From assembly GCA_944381435.1 (NCBI GenBank), contig CALWLD010000012.1:1-62276 (forward strand): a stretch of DNA of 62,276 nucleotides, given 5' to 3'. Below the pieces are notes generated by a model, which saw only the letters and a program-made list of their open reading frames with translations, was not told the DNA's origin and ran no database searches. Position 1 is the stretch's first letter. Each line of letters opens with the position of its first letter. Source of the stretch: an uncultured Clostridia bacterium. Its GTDB lineage: Bacteria > Bacillota > Clostridia > Lachnospirales > CAG-274. Of the stretch, positions 43,737 to 52,223 are shown piece by piece. The position numbers and the translations under genes were made by a program.

Positions 43737-45293
43737 CTATTTTATCATATATTTATTACATAAAGCGTTAAAATCTTCTGTATTTTTAAAGTTATCAAAA
43801 GTTATGTTTTTAGCGTCTAGATTTTTATAAACTTCTTCTAAAAAGCTTGGAATATCTTTTGCTAAAATATCACACACAGGCTTACCAAGCTTTGTATCTT
43901 CACCTTTAAAGCAACCATCTATGGTAAGCTCATAAGCATCAACTATAACTTTATCTACCATTTTTCTTTTACCTGAAAAGCCTATGTTAGCTACCTGATG
44001 TCTACCGCAAGAGTTAGGGCAACCAGATATATGCATTTTAGGTAATAAATCTTTATTAAGGTTATTTTCTTTAAAGTGTGTTATTATGTTATTTAACAAG
44101 CTTTGGCTTTCAGCAAGACCTATCTGACAAACAGGAACACCTATACAGCTTATACTTTGAGCTAGTTTTGTAGTTTGGTTAAAGTTTTTACAAATATCTA
44201 AAATTTTATTAACTTCTTTAGCGTTAAGGTTAGTTATATAAAAGCTTTCTTCCATACTAGCTATGAGATTAATATATTCTTTGCTATCTGTGTTTTGTAT
44301 AAAATCTATAATAGAATTAAAATCTTCAGATGATATAATACCACCTATAGGTTTTATAATAACAGTGTATCTACCATTTTGTTTTTGAGCTATAACGTTG
44401 TTGTTTTCTTGAACGACACCTTCGTTAGCTTCAGGGACAACAACTTCTGTAGGCTCTTTTACATCTAAATCTTTTTCTTTAGATTTTTTTATATAGCTAT
44501 CATATAAATTTAAAAATTCCTCATTGCCTTTTTCTTGTAAAATATATCTTATTCTAGCTTTATTTTTGTTTTCATAGTTACCGTGATCTTTAAAAAGCTC
44601 TACCAAAGCATCTATATAATATAAAACATCTTTAGGCTCTATTAAGCTAGGAAGCTCAAGCCCTGTTTGTGGGTTTTTGCCAAGGCCACCTGCAACAAAA
44701 ACTTTAAAATATTTTTTATTATCTTTTATAGTGGCTAAGAAACCTAAATCGGTTAATGTGGCATTAGCTAAATTGCTTTTACTGTTAGAAAAGCCAACTT
44801 TTACCTTACGAGGTAAGTTATAAGTATCCATTCTTTGTAAGAAATAATCTGTAGCATAGTTTGCATAAGGTGTAACATCAAAAGCTTCATCTTTTTCTAT
44901 GCTAGAAAGAGGGGAAGATGTTACATTACGAGGAAAATTACCTCCGCAACCATAGCCTATTAAGTCGTTATCTACGCATTCTTTAAAAATATCTAAAACA
45001 GTATCTAAAGATAGCCTATGAAGCTGTATGGCTTGTCTTGTTGTAGGGTGTATTTCTTTTATGTTATATTTTCTTATAAACCCTTGTAAAAGGCTAATAG
45101 ATTTATTGGTAAAAACACCAGAAGGTATTTTTATACGCACCATAAAGCTTTCTCCACCACGCTCTGCATATATACCAAACTTACCTGATGCTTTTTTAAA
45201 ATCGTGCATAGTGATTTCTCTTTGTAAAAATTTATTGCCTTGTTCTCTTAATACTTCAATTTGCTCATATAAAAATTTTTTTAAATCTGCCAT
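43737..45293 (-). CDS. Siroheme nitrite/sulfite reductase
   Basis: A 518-residue reductase with two ferredoxin-like halves and the siroheme/4Fe-4S cysteines in SCIGVPVCQIG (about 381-391) and SGCPNSCGRH (about 424-433). GYGCGGNFPRNVTSS is also a family mark. It carries out a six-electron reduction of sulfite or nitrite in the cytoplasm. An inserted linker around 275-305 (acidic, VVVPEANEGVV) separates the halves. No partner subunits, siroheme genes or sulfate-assimilation genes are adjacent, so sulfite versus nitrite is undecided. AAGGAG precedes the ATG. Confidence 0.88.
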   Translation of the reverse strand: MADLKKFLYEQIEVLREQGNKFLQREITMHDFKKASGKFGIYAERGGESFMVRIKIPSGVFTNKSISLLQGFIRKYNIKEIHPTTRQAIQLHRLSLDTVLDIFKECVDNDLIGYGCGGNFPRNVTSSPLSSIEKDEAFDVTPYANYATDYFLQRMDTYNLPRKVKVGFSNSKSNLANATLTDLGFLATIKDNKKYFKVFVAGGLGKNPQTGLELPSLIEPKDVLYYIDALVELFKDHGNYENKNKARIRYILQEKGNEEFLNLYDSYIKKSKEKDLDVKEPTEVVVPEANEGVVQENNNVIAQKQNGRYTVIIKPIGGIISSEDFNSIIDFIQNTDSKEYINLIASMEESFYITNLNAKEVNKILDICKNFNQTTKLAQSISCIGVPVCQIGLAESQSLLNNIITHFKENNLNKDLLPKMHISGCPNSCGRHQVANIGFSGKRKMVDKVIVDAYELTIDGCFKGEDTKLGKPVCDILAKDIPSFLEEVYKNLDAKNITFDNFKNTEDFNALCNKYMIK

Positions 45294-45651
45294 AACTTTC
45301 TCCTTTACAACCCTTTATTTTTATTATAACATTAGCATTTTAAAAGTCAAGCTATAATAAGTATAACCATAAATTAGCGTTTAAAATCTATATGTTTTAT
45401 AAGTAATTTATGTTAGTGTTTTTAAATTTTTTAGGACATATAATATAGGAAAATAAACTCAGACTATAGCTAAGATAGTATTTAAAGGTTAATCAAGAAA
45501 TTTGAGGAAAGTTTAAGAGGGTAGAGGGTTTAGATAATTAAAAAAGGTTGCAGATTTATCTACAACCTTATAAATTTAAAATTATGATAATTAAATATTT
45601 TTAAAGCTTAAAAGCTTATCCTGTTTTTATAATTAATAAACATATTTAATT
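45294..45651. other. Gap between the reductase and DUF454 genes
   Basis: It contains a terminator (45544-45569). The stretch 45480-45537 ends GGGTTTAGATAATT, shared with the end of the 11.6 kb GC-rich element, and may be a decayed copy. AGGAAAATAAACTC at 45448 recurs near 52094. There is no coding frame of note. Confidence 0.4.
45544..45569 (-). terminator. Terminator of the DUF454 gene
   Basis: Arms AAGGTTG and CAACCTT with partial pairing of CAGAT/ATCTA inside; TTTTT follows on the minus strand. It is the same core as the terminator at 2373. Confidence 0.7.
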
Positions 45652-46017
45652 TTATATTGTTTTTATCTTAAATACAAAATAATAATATTTAAATAAATCT
45701 ATACATAATAACATTATTTTTAAATATATTATATCTACTATAAATATGGAAAACATAATCATAACAGAAGATAAGCACATTAAATATATTTTAGTTTTAA
45801 GTTTCATTTCTCTATTTTTTACAAAATCTTCTAAATTGTTTTTATATAGCTTGGTATTTAAAAACCAATTGTGAAATCTATCTGAACCTTTAGCAAAACA
45901 AAGAGATGATAAAAGCAAAAATGGCGTTGTTGGTAAAACTGGTAGAACAACACCTATGCCTCCTATAGCAAGGGTAGTAAATCCTATAATTATATATATA
46001 TATTTCAATAAAATCAC
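45652..46017 (-). CDS. DUF454 (YbaN-type) membrane protein
   Basis: A 121-residue membrane protein with the family opening GFTTLAIGGIGVVLPVLPTTPF, then LLLSSLCFAKGSDRFHNWFLN, a basic cytoplasmic loop (NREMKLKTKIY) and two further helices. DUF454 proteins such as E. coli YbaN are of unknown function. It stands alone between a terminator and the valS leader. Confidence 0.88.
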   Translation of the reverse strand: MILLKYIYIIIGFTTLAIGGIGVVLPVLPTTPFLLLSSLCFAKGSDRFHNWFLNTKLYKNNLEDFVKNREMKLKTKIYLMCLSSVMIMFSIFIVDIIYLKIMLLCIDLFKYYYFVFKIKTI

Positions 46018-46089
46018 CTATTTCATATTTTTTTAGTATACATTATAAATTAATTTCTTAATCTTGTCAATTATAATTTAGTTTGTTTT

Positions 46090-46132
46090 TTAATTAAAAT
46101 TTATATACGGTTTTTTGTATTAAATTTTAATT
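46090..46132 (+). repeat. 43-bp hairpin repeat, copy upstream of valS
   Basis: Identical over 43 bases to 49563-49605. It folds as AATTAAAATTTATATAC against GTATTAAATTTTAATT with a GGTTTTTT loop and one bulge. The two copies are direct repeats that flank the small ORF-valS unit. The rest of the gap 46133-46247 shows nothing clear. Confidence 0.85.
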
Positions 46133-46247
46133 TAGCCTTATATTAACCTAATAGATTATACCATATATATTTACATTTATAACATTTTTTACTTAATATT
46201 TATATATAAGCATAAAAACCTATATTATTATATTTTTTTAAAACATA

Positions 46248-46276
46248 TTGACAAATTTATATTATATATATAAAAT
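46248..46276 (+). promoter_or_regulatory. Strong promoter of the valS leader
   Basis: Consensus TTGACA (46248-46253), a 17-base spacer and TAAAAT (46271-46276), about 22 bases before the T-box begins. Confidence 0.75.
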
Positions 46277-46297
46277 ATTTGTATAAATAAATGCTAT

Positions 46298-46517
46298 GAA
46301 AAAGAGGAGTAAATATCAACAGGCAAAAGAGAGAGCTATCCATAGGCTGAAAGGTAGCTTTGCAAACGTAATATTGAAGGTAGCTTTGGAGCAGATGATG
46401 AGAACTTTAGTAACATCATACGGTTAGCTTACGTTAAAAGCTTTGAGTGCTTGCATTTTTGCTTGAAATAAGGTGGTACCACGATGCTTTCGTCCTTTGT
46501 TGATGAGGGCTTTTTTT
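46298..46517 (+). ncRNA. T-box leader (valine type) of valS
   Basis: It has the T-box sequence AAGGTGGTACCACG (46470-46483), a terminator stem GCTTTCGTC (46486-46494) against GATGAGGGC (46502-46510) with a run of T, and a stem I whose specifier region reads TTGAAG-GTA-GCTTTGGAGC. GTA at 46380-46382 is a valine codon, matching the valS gene downstream. Uncharged tRNA-Val would stabilise the antiterminator. The 5' limit is approximate. Confidence 0.9.
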
Positions 46518-46651
46518 ATTTTAAATAATTAAAATATATATTTTAATATTTTTAATATAAAATGGTTAAAAAGTTATTTATTATCTAATTTAAAGTAGGT
46601 GATATTATTAAAATACTAGCTTTAATATTTATATTAATAGGTATAATCATA

Positions 46652-46855
46652 TTGCTAAAATACCTTTTTGCTAGCAAAACAAAAATAGATAAATCTTTCC
46701 TAGAAGAAGATGATGATGCTATGAAAGAGAAAGAAGAAAAAGATGATATTTCGGAAATGTTTGCTCAAAAGGGAAGCATTTTATTAATGATAGGTTTATT
46801 TTTAATTTTTATAGCAATTATAATATATATAGCTTTAGGAGGTTTCATTAAATGA
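46652..46855 (+). CDS. Small membrane protein between the T-box and valS
   Basis: At least 67 residues, read here from a TTG at 46652. A charged linker (DKSFLEEDDDAMKEKEEKDD) is followed by a C-terminal helix (ILLMIGLFLIFIAIIIYIAL). The frame stays open and hydrophobic upstream of the TTG, and AGGTGAT lies at about 46598-46604, so the real protein probably has an extra N-terminal helix and an atypical start; the start is uncertain. Its ATGA end overlaps the valS start, which implies translational coupling under the T-box. I do not recognise it. Confidence 0.6.
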   Translation: MLKYLFASKTKIDKSFLEEDDDAMKEKEEKDDISEMFAQKGSILLMIGLFLIFIAIIIYIALGGFIK

Positions 46856-49488
46856 AAAAAGAACTAGAAAAAAACTATAATCCTGCTATAGAAGAAAGGA
46901 TTTATAAAAACTGGCTTGAAAAAAAATATTTTCACGCTAAAGTGGATAAAAACAAAGAACCATATACAATAGTTATTCCGCCGCCAAACATTACAGGGCA
47001 TCTTCATATGGGACACGCCCTAGATAATACTTTACAAGATGTGCTTATAAGATGGAAAAGAATGCAAGGATATTCAGCTCTTTGGCTTCCTGGAACAGAC
47101 CACGCAAGCATATCTACAGAGGTTAAAATAATAGATAAGCTGGCAAGCGAAGGTATAACAAAAGAAGATTTAGGAAGAGAAAAGTTTTTAGAAAGAGCTT
47201 GGCAGTGGAAAGAAGAATACGGTGGTACAATAGTAAACCAGCTTAAAAAACTTGGAAACTCTTGCGATTGGGACAGAGAGCGTTTTACAATGGACGAAGG
47301 CTTATCTAAAGCAGTTATTGAAGTTTTTATACGTCTTTATGAAAAAGGATATATATATAAAGGTGAAAAGCTTATTAACTGGTGCCCTAACTGTCAAACG
47401 ACTATTTCTGATGCAGAGGTAGACCACGAAGATAAAAACGGCTTTTTCTATCACATAAAATATCCTATTAAAGATACAGATAAGTTTTTACAGTTTGCAA
47501 CAACAAGGCCAGAAACAATGCTTGGAGATACTGCAATAGCGGTAAACCCTAACGATGATAGATATAAAGAATTTATAGGTAAAACTTGCGTTATACCTTT
47601 TGTAAACAGAGAAATACCTATCATAGCAGATGATTATGTAGATATGGAATTGGGGACAGGGGTTGTTAAAATAACACCAGCTCACGACCCTAACGACTTT
47701 GAGGTAGGGCAAAGACACAACTTACCTAAAATAAATATTTTAAATGATGATGGCACAATAAATGAAAACGGTGGACAATTTAACGGCTTATATAGATATG
47801 ATGCAAGAAAAGAAATTATTAAAGAACTTGAAAAGTTAGGACTTTTTGTAAAACAAGAGCCTATAAACCACGCTGTTGGTACTCACGAACGTTGCTCTCA
47901 CGTTATAGAGCCACTTATAAAAAGCCAGTGGTTTGTTAAAATGGAAGAGCTTGCAAAACCTGCACTAGATGCTTATTACAACAATGAGCTTCGCTTTATA
48001 CCAGATAGATTTGGAAAAATTTATACACATTGGCTTGAAAACATAAAAGACTGGTGCATATCTCGTCAGCTTTGGTGGGGACATAGAATACCTGCTTATT
48101 ACTGTGAAAAATGTGGCAATATAGAAGTTGCTAGAGAAATGCCAAAAGCTTGCTCTAAATGTAATCATACAGTGCTTGTGCAAGATGAAGATACATTAGA
48201 TACTTGGTTTAGCTCTGCTTTATGGCCGTTTTCAACTTTAGGCTGGCCTGATAAAACAGAAGATTTAGAATATTTCTATCCTACAAACGTACTTGTTACA
48301 GGATATGATATTATTTTCTTCTGGGTTGTACGTATGGTATTTTCAGGGCTTGAGCAAATGAAGGAGCTACCTTTTAAAGATGTTTTAATCCACGGTCTTG
48401 TTAGAGACTCAGAAGGTAGAAAGATGAGCAAATCTTTAGGAAATGGTATAGACCCTCTTGAAGTTATAGAAAAATACGGTGCTGATGCTTTAAGGCTTAT
48501 GCTTACATCTGGTAATTCTGCTGGAAACGATTTAAGATTTTATTTTGAAAAAATAGAGGCTAACAGAAACTTCTTAAATAAAATATGGAATGCAACTCGT
48601 TTTATATTAATGAACATAGAAGATGAAGATTTATCTAACGTTTCTTTAGATAGCCTTACAGATGCAGATAAATGGATATTATCTAAATGTAACACTCTTG
48701 CTAAAGAGGTAACTCAAAACCTAGAAAGCTATGATTTAGGGGTTGCTTTATCTAAAATATATGATTTTATGTGGGACGAATATTGTGATTGGTATATAGA
48801 AATGGTTAAGCCTCGTCTTTATAACAAAGAAGATGAAACAAGAAAAGCAGCTTTATATACATTAAAAACTGTGCTTATAAACGGGCTTAAATTATTACAC
48901 CCATTTGCACCTTTTGTTACAGAAGAAATCTTTACATCAATACAAGATGAAGAAGAAACAATAATGCTTTCTAGCTGGCCTAAATTTGATGAAAAGCTAA
49001 ACTTTAAAGCAGAAGAAGAAAAGGTAGAGCTTATAAAAACAGCAGTAAAAGGTATAAGAAACATACGTTCAGAAATGAATGTTCCTAACAGCAAAAAAGC
49101 TCAGGTTATTATATCTTCAAACAATGATTTAGTTAATGATACATTTAAAACAAGTGAAGTGTTCTTTAAAACATTAGCTTTTGCAAGTGAAATTATAATA
49201 AAAGAACATAAAGATGCTCCAGAGGGAGCGGTATCTGTTGTTATACCAAACGGTGTTATATATATGCCTTTTGATGAGCTTGTAGACATAGAAAAAGAGC
49301 TTGACAGGCTTAAAAAAGAAGAAGAAAAGCTTATAAAAGAAGTAGAGCGTGTTGAGAAAAAGCTATCTAACGAAGGTTTTGTTGCTAAAGCACCAGAAAA
49401 AGTTATAGCAGAAGAAAAAGAAAAAATGGCAAAATATAAAGATATGTTAGAAAAGGTTAAAGAGCAAATAAAAGCTTTAAAAAAATAA
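46852..49488 (+). CDS. valS: Valine--tRNA ligase
   Basis: An 878-residue class I synthetase. The HIGH-type site is PPPNITGHLHMGHALD (about 44-59), the editing domain follows (TTRPETMLGDTA), and the KMSKS loop is GRKMSKSLGNG (about 522-532). The C-terminal coiled-coil tRNA-binding arm (VDIEKELDRLKKEEEKLIKE) is typical of ValRS. It starts inside the last codons of the small membrane ORF and is controlled by a valine T-box. It has its own terminator. Confidence 0.97.
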   Translation: MKKELEKNYNPAIEERIYKNWLEKKYFHAKVDKNKEPYTIVIPPPNITGHLHMGHALDNTLQDVLIRWKRMQGYSALWLPGTDHASISTEVKIIDKLASEGITKEDLGREKFLERAWQWKEEYGGTIVNQLKKLGNSCDWDRERFTMDEGLSKAVIEVFIRLYEKGYIYKGEKLINWCPNCQTTISDAEVDHEDKNGFFYHIKYPIKDTDKFLQFATTRPETMLGDTAIAVNPNDDRYKEFIGKTCVIPFVNREIPIIADDYVDMELGTGVVKITPAHDPNDFEVGQRHNLPKINILNDDGTINENGGQFNGLYRYDARKEIIKELEKLGLFVKQEPINHAVGTHERCSHVIEPLIKSQWFVKMEELAKPALDAYYNNELRFIPDRFGKIYTHWLENIKDWCISRQLWWGHRIPAYYCEKCGNIEVAREMPKACSKCNHTVLVQDEDTLDTWFSSALWPFSTLGWPDKTEDLEYFYPTNVLVTGYDIIFFWVVRMVFSGLEQMKELPFKDVLIHGLVRDSEGRKMSKSLGNGIDPLEVIEKYGADALRLMLTSGNSAGNDLRFYFEKIEANRNFLNKIWNATRFILMNIEDEDLSNVSLDSLTDADKWILSKCNTLAKEVTQNLESYDLGVALSKIYDFMWDEYCDWYIEMVKPRLYNKEDETRKAALYTLKTVLINGLKLLHPFAPFVTEEIFTSIQDEEETIMLSSWPKFDEKLNFKAEEEKVELIKTAVKGIRNIRSEMNVPNSKKAQVIISSNNDLVNDTFKTSEVFFKTLAFASEIIIKEHKDAPEGAVSVVIPNGVIYMPFDELVDIEKELDRLKKEEEKLIKEVERVEKKLSNEGFVAKAPEKVIAEEKEKMAKYKDMLEKVKEQIKALKK

Positions 49489-49495
49489 ATATAAT

Positions 49496-49530
49496 AAAAA
49501 GATATAGGTGATAAAACCTATAGCTTTTTT
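49496..49530 (+). terminator. Terminator of valS
   Basis: Fourteen-base arms with a single mismatch around GATAAAA-like loop sequence, followed by TTTTTT, seven bases after the stop. Confidence 0.8.
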
Positions 49531-49534
49531 ATTA

Positions 49535-49674
49535 ATTACAATTAAGGTACCACTTGATTTATTTAATTAAAATTTATATACGGTTTTTTGTATTAAATTT
49601 TAATTAAATAAATTTTAGGAGTGCCTGTTTTTTAATACAAAGTATTCAAAAAATTGATTTATTACAATTAAGGT
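49535..49674 (-). repeat. Composite repeat after cstA: 3'-end element plus 43-bp hairpin
   Basis: The 14-base ATTACAATTAAGGT is present at both ends (49535-49548 and 49661-49674) as a direct repeat. Inside lie the 43-bp hairpin (49563-49605, identical to 46090-46132), the 20-base core TTAATTAAATAAATTTTAGG (49600-49619), GCCTGTTTTTTAA and the AATAC-AAA-GTATT hairpin. The copy at 19575 has all of this except the 43-bp piece. Confidence 0.8.
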
Positions 49675-49736
49675 TATCCTATTATTTTTTAAAACCAAAA
49701 TTATAAACTTATTTATCCTTTAAAATATAAAAAGAA

Positions 49737-51161
49737 TTATTTTTTTAATGTATTTTTCTTAACCATAAAAAGCACAAATAAAGCTAATGATACTATAATA
49801 CCTGTAATGTTAGATATATTAGATGCTAGCTTAAAGCCTTCTTCAGCTTGCATTATATAAGATACACATACATAAGACATCATAGTTGCAGGTAATACAG
49901 CTATAAAGTAATTTTTGTTATTTTTATAAAGATACACACCAGCAGTCCATAAAAAGATAGTTGCTAATGTTTGGTTAGACCAAGCAAAATATCTCCATAT
50001 AATATTAAAATCTACTGTAGTTAGGAATATACAAATAACAAATAAAGGTATAGCTATAAGAAACCTTTTAGCTATTGGTTTTTGGTTAATTTTAAAAGCA
50101 TCAGCTATAGTAAGCCTAGCACTTCTAAATGCTGTATCACCAGATGTGATAGGGCAAGCTACAACACCTAACACAGCTAATATAGCACCAACTGTACCTA
50201 AAAGCTCTTTAGATATTAAATTTACAACACCAGATGGGCCACCATAAGTTTTTAACCCTTCAGAGATAGCCTCTATTGAGCCAAAGAAAGAAATGGTAAC
50301 AGCACACCATATTAAAGCTACAACACCTTCTACAACCATTGCACCATAAAAAACTGCTTTTGTTTCTTTAGCGTTTCTTACGCAACGAGCCATCATAGGA
50401 GATTGTGTAGCGTGGAAACCTGATAAAGCACCACAAGCTATAGTAACAAATAAAAATGGAAAAACATTTAAGCCATCTGGATGTAAGCTTGTAGAAAATG
50501 TTTCCTTGTTAAGCTCCATCATAGGTGCAGTGCCGTTAAAATGATTTATAAACATACCACCGCATAAGCCTATTGCCATTAATATAAGACAAATACCAAA
50601 TAATGGATATATTTTACCGATTATTTTATCAACAGGTAAAACCGTTGCAAGTATGTAATAAACAATGATTATACCAACTAATAATGTTTGGTTTAAACCT
50701 GTTAAGTTGGTTAAAAGCCCAGCAGGTGATGTAACAAAAACCGTACCTACTAAAATTAATAAAACAACAGAAAATACACGCATAACATTTTTCATAGTTT
50801 TACCTAAATAGATACCTACGATTTCAGATACTGATATACCATTATGCTTTAAAGATGTTACACCAGATAAAAAATCGTGGACAGCACCTGCAAATATTGT
50901 GCCTAATGTTATCCATAAAAACGCAACAGGACCAAAGCAAGCACCTAGTATAGCACCAAAGATAGGGCCTGTGCCTGCTATGTTTAAAAACTGAATTAAT
51001 AAAACCTTATATAAAGGCATAGGGATATAGTCTACCCCATCTTCCATAGTTACAGCTGGTGTTTTATAGTTTTCATCTATATTGCCTTGTTTATAAACAT
51101 AGCTACCATAGATAAAATAACCTCCTATTAACACAGCTAAACATACTAAAAAAGTTATCAT
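49737..51161 (-). CDS. cstA: Carbon starvation protein CstA family transporter
   Basis: A 474-residue polytopic membrane protein, shorter than E. coli CstA, as in many Firmicutes. It shows FLNIAGTGPIFGAILGACFGP, GAVHDFLSGVTSLKHNG, the SGFHATQSPMMARC motif and PITSGDTAFRSARLTIAD. The family takes up peptides or pyruvate when carbon is short. It stands alone; the ANTAR gene lies 112 bases upstream on the same strand, with a separate start. AGGAGA precedes the ATG. Confidence 0.92.
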   Translation of the reverse strand: MITFLVCLAVLIGGYFIYGSYVYKQGNIDENYKTPAVTMEDGVDYIPMPLYKVLLIQFLNIAGTGPIFGAILGACFGPVAFLWITLGTIFAGAVHDFLSGVTSLKHNGISVSEIVGIYLGKTMKNVMRVFSVVLLILVGTVFVTSPAGLLTNLTGLNQTLLVGIIIVYYILATVLPVDKIIGKIYPLFGICLILMAIGLCGGMFINHFNGTAPMMELNKETFSTSLHPDGLNVFPFLFVTIACGALSGFHATQSPMMARCVRNAKETKAVFYGAMVVEGVVALIWCAVTISFFGSIEAISEGLKTYGGPSGVVNLISKELLGTVGAILAVLGVVACPITSGDTAFRSARLTIADAFKINQKPIAKRFLIAIPLFVICIFLTTVDFNIIWRYFAWSNQTLATIFLWTAGVYLYKNNKNYFIAVLPATMMSYVCVSYIMQAEEGFKLASNISNITGIIVSLALFVLFMVKKNTLKK

Positions 51162-51273
51162 ATTATCTCTCCTTTTATTTTTGATACTATAATATTATAT
51201 ATAAGCTACATATAAATTTCAATTATTTTATATAAAAAGTTACATTAAAATACAAAAAATATAAGGATATTAA

Positions 51274-51801
51274 TTATAATTCCTCATATTTTTTAATAAT
51301 TAACTTTGCTATATCAATAGATTTTTTGCCTGTGTCCATACTTTTTTTCTGGATATATTTATGAGCGTTAATTTCTGTAAAGTTATTATTTAACATAAGT
51401 AGCTCTTTTGCTTTGTTAATAATTTTATTATTTTTTTCTCTAATGTTTTCGCTGTTTTTATAAAAAGCTAAATCTAAAGCGTTTATAATATCTTCTTGCT
51501 TAACAGGTGTAACAAGCTTATAAACTATGTTGTTATCATATAGGTTTAGCTTATCTATATTACCTATTATTAAAAATATAAAATCTTTATAAAAATCTTG
51601 AACTATGTTATATGTAGGTTCATCTATAAAGCTTGTTTGGCACAGTATAATGCCGTTTTCATAATAAGAACAGCTTTTCCTAAGGCTTGCACCTGTTTTG
51701 CAAATACAATCATAGCTTATACCGTTTTTATTTAAGATGTTTATTATATTACTACATATTTTATCAGAAGAAAAACCGATTATAATATTATTTTTAACCA
51801 T
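51274..51801 (-). CDS. ANTAR-domain antiterminator with a degenerate receiver
   Basis: A 175-residue protein. The first 110 residues look like a receiver-type fold without the usual phospho-Asp pattern. A helical linker then leads to the ANTAR RNA-binding domain (about 125-175: INKAKELLM, FTEINAHKYIQKKSMDTGK, SIDIAKLII). ANTAR proteins bind paired hexaloop RNA hairpins and block termination, often in nitrogen metabolism. No obvious target leader is adjacent. GAGGA precedes the ATG. Confidence 0.82.
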   Translation of the reverse strand: MVKNNIIIGFSSDKICSNIINILNKNGISYDCICKTGASLRKSCSYYENGIILCQTSFIDEPTYNIVQDFYKDFIFLIIGNIDKLNLYDNNIVYKLVTPVKQEDIINALDLAFYKNSENIREKNNKIINKAKELLMLNNNFTEINAHKYIQKKSMDTGKKSIDIAKLIIKKYEEL

Positions 51802-52154
51802 AAAAATCCTCTTTTTATATAATTTAAAAACTATGTATTTTTATAAATTATAACAAACTATATGTTAAATGTAAACAAATTAAGCTTTCTCTTATAGTAA
51901 ACTCTATAACTTTAATACATAGCATATACTTAAATTATGTAAGCTTAATAAATAAATTATGTTTTAAATAATTTAACAATACCTATTTATATATTTTTTT
52001 TATTATGGTTATTATTATAAAAAATAAAAGAGGGTTAAAAGGCTAGGGGATACAGAACATAGAGGAAACTGCACAAAAGTTAAAACGTATAGAGGAAAAT
52101 AAACTCTTATAATTAGTCAGATTTTACAAATAATATAAAAAAATATTAAATATA
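51802..52154. other. AT-rich gap upstream of the copper-amine-oxidase-N gene
   Basis: Nothing coding is visible. The stretch 52031-52105 (GAGGGTTAAAAGGCTAGGGGATAC-type, then AGAGGAAAATAAACTC) is slightly G-richer and shares AGGAAAATAAACTC with 45448-45461. Its meaning is unclear. Confidence 0.35.
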
Positions 52155-52183
52155 TTGACATTAATGTATATATATGTTAAATT
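52155..52183 (+). promoter_or_regulatory. Promoter of the copper-amine-oxidase-N gene
   Basis: Consensus TTGACA (52155-52160), a 17-base spacer and TAAATT (52178-52183), 40 bases before the ATG. Confidence 0.65.
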
Positions 52184-52223
52184 TAATGTATTAAAATATA
52201 TTCAATTTAACGGAGGGGATAAA

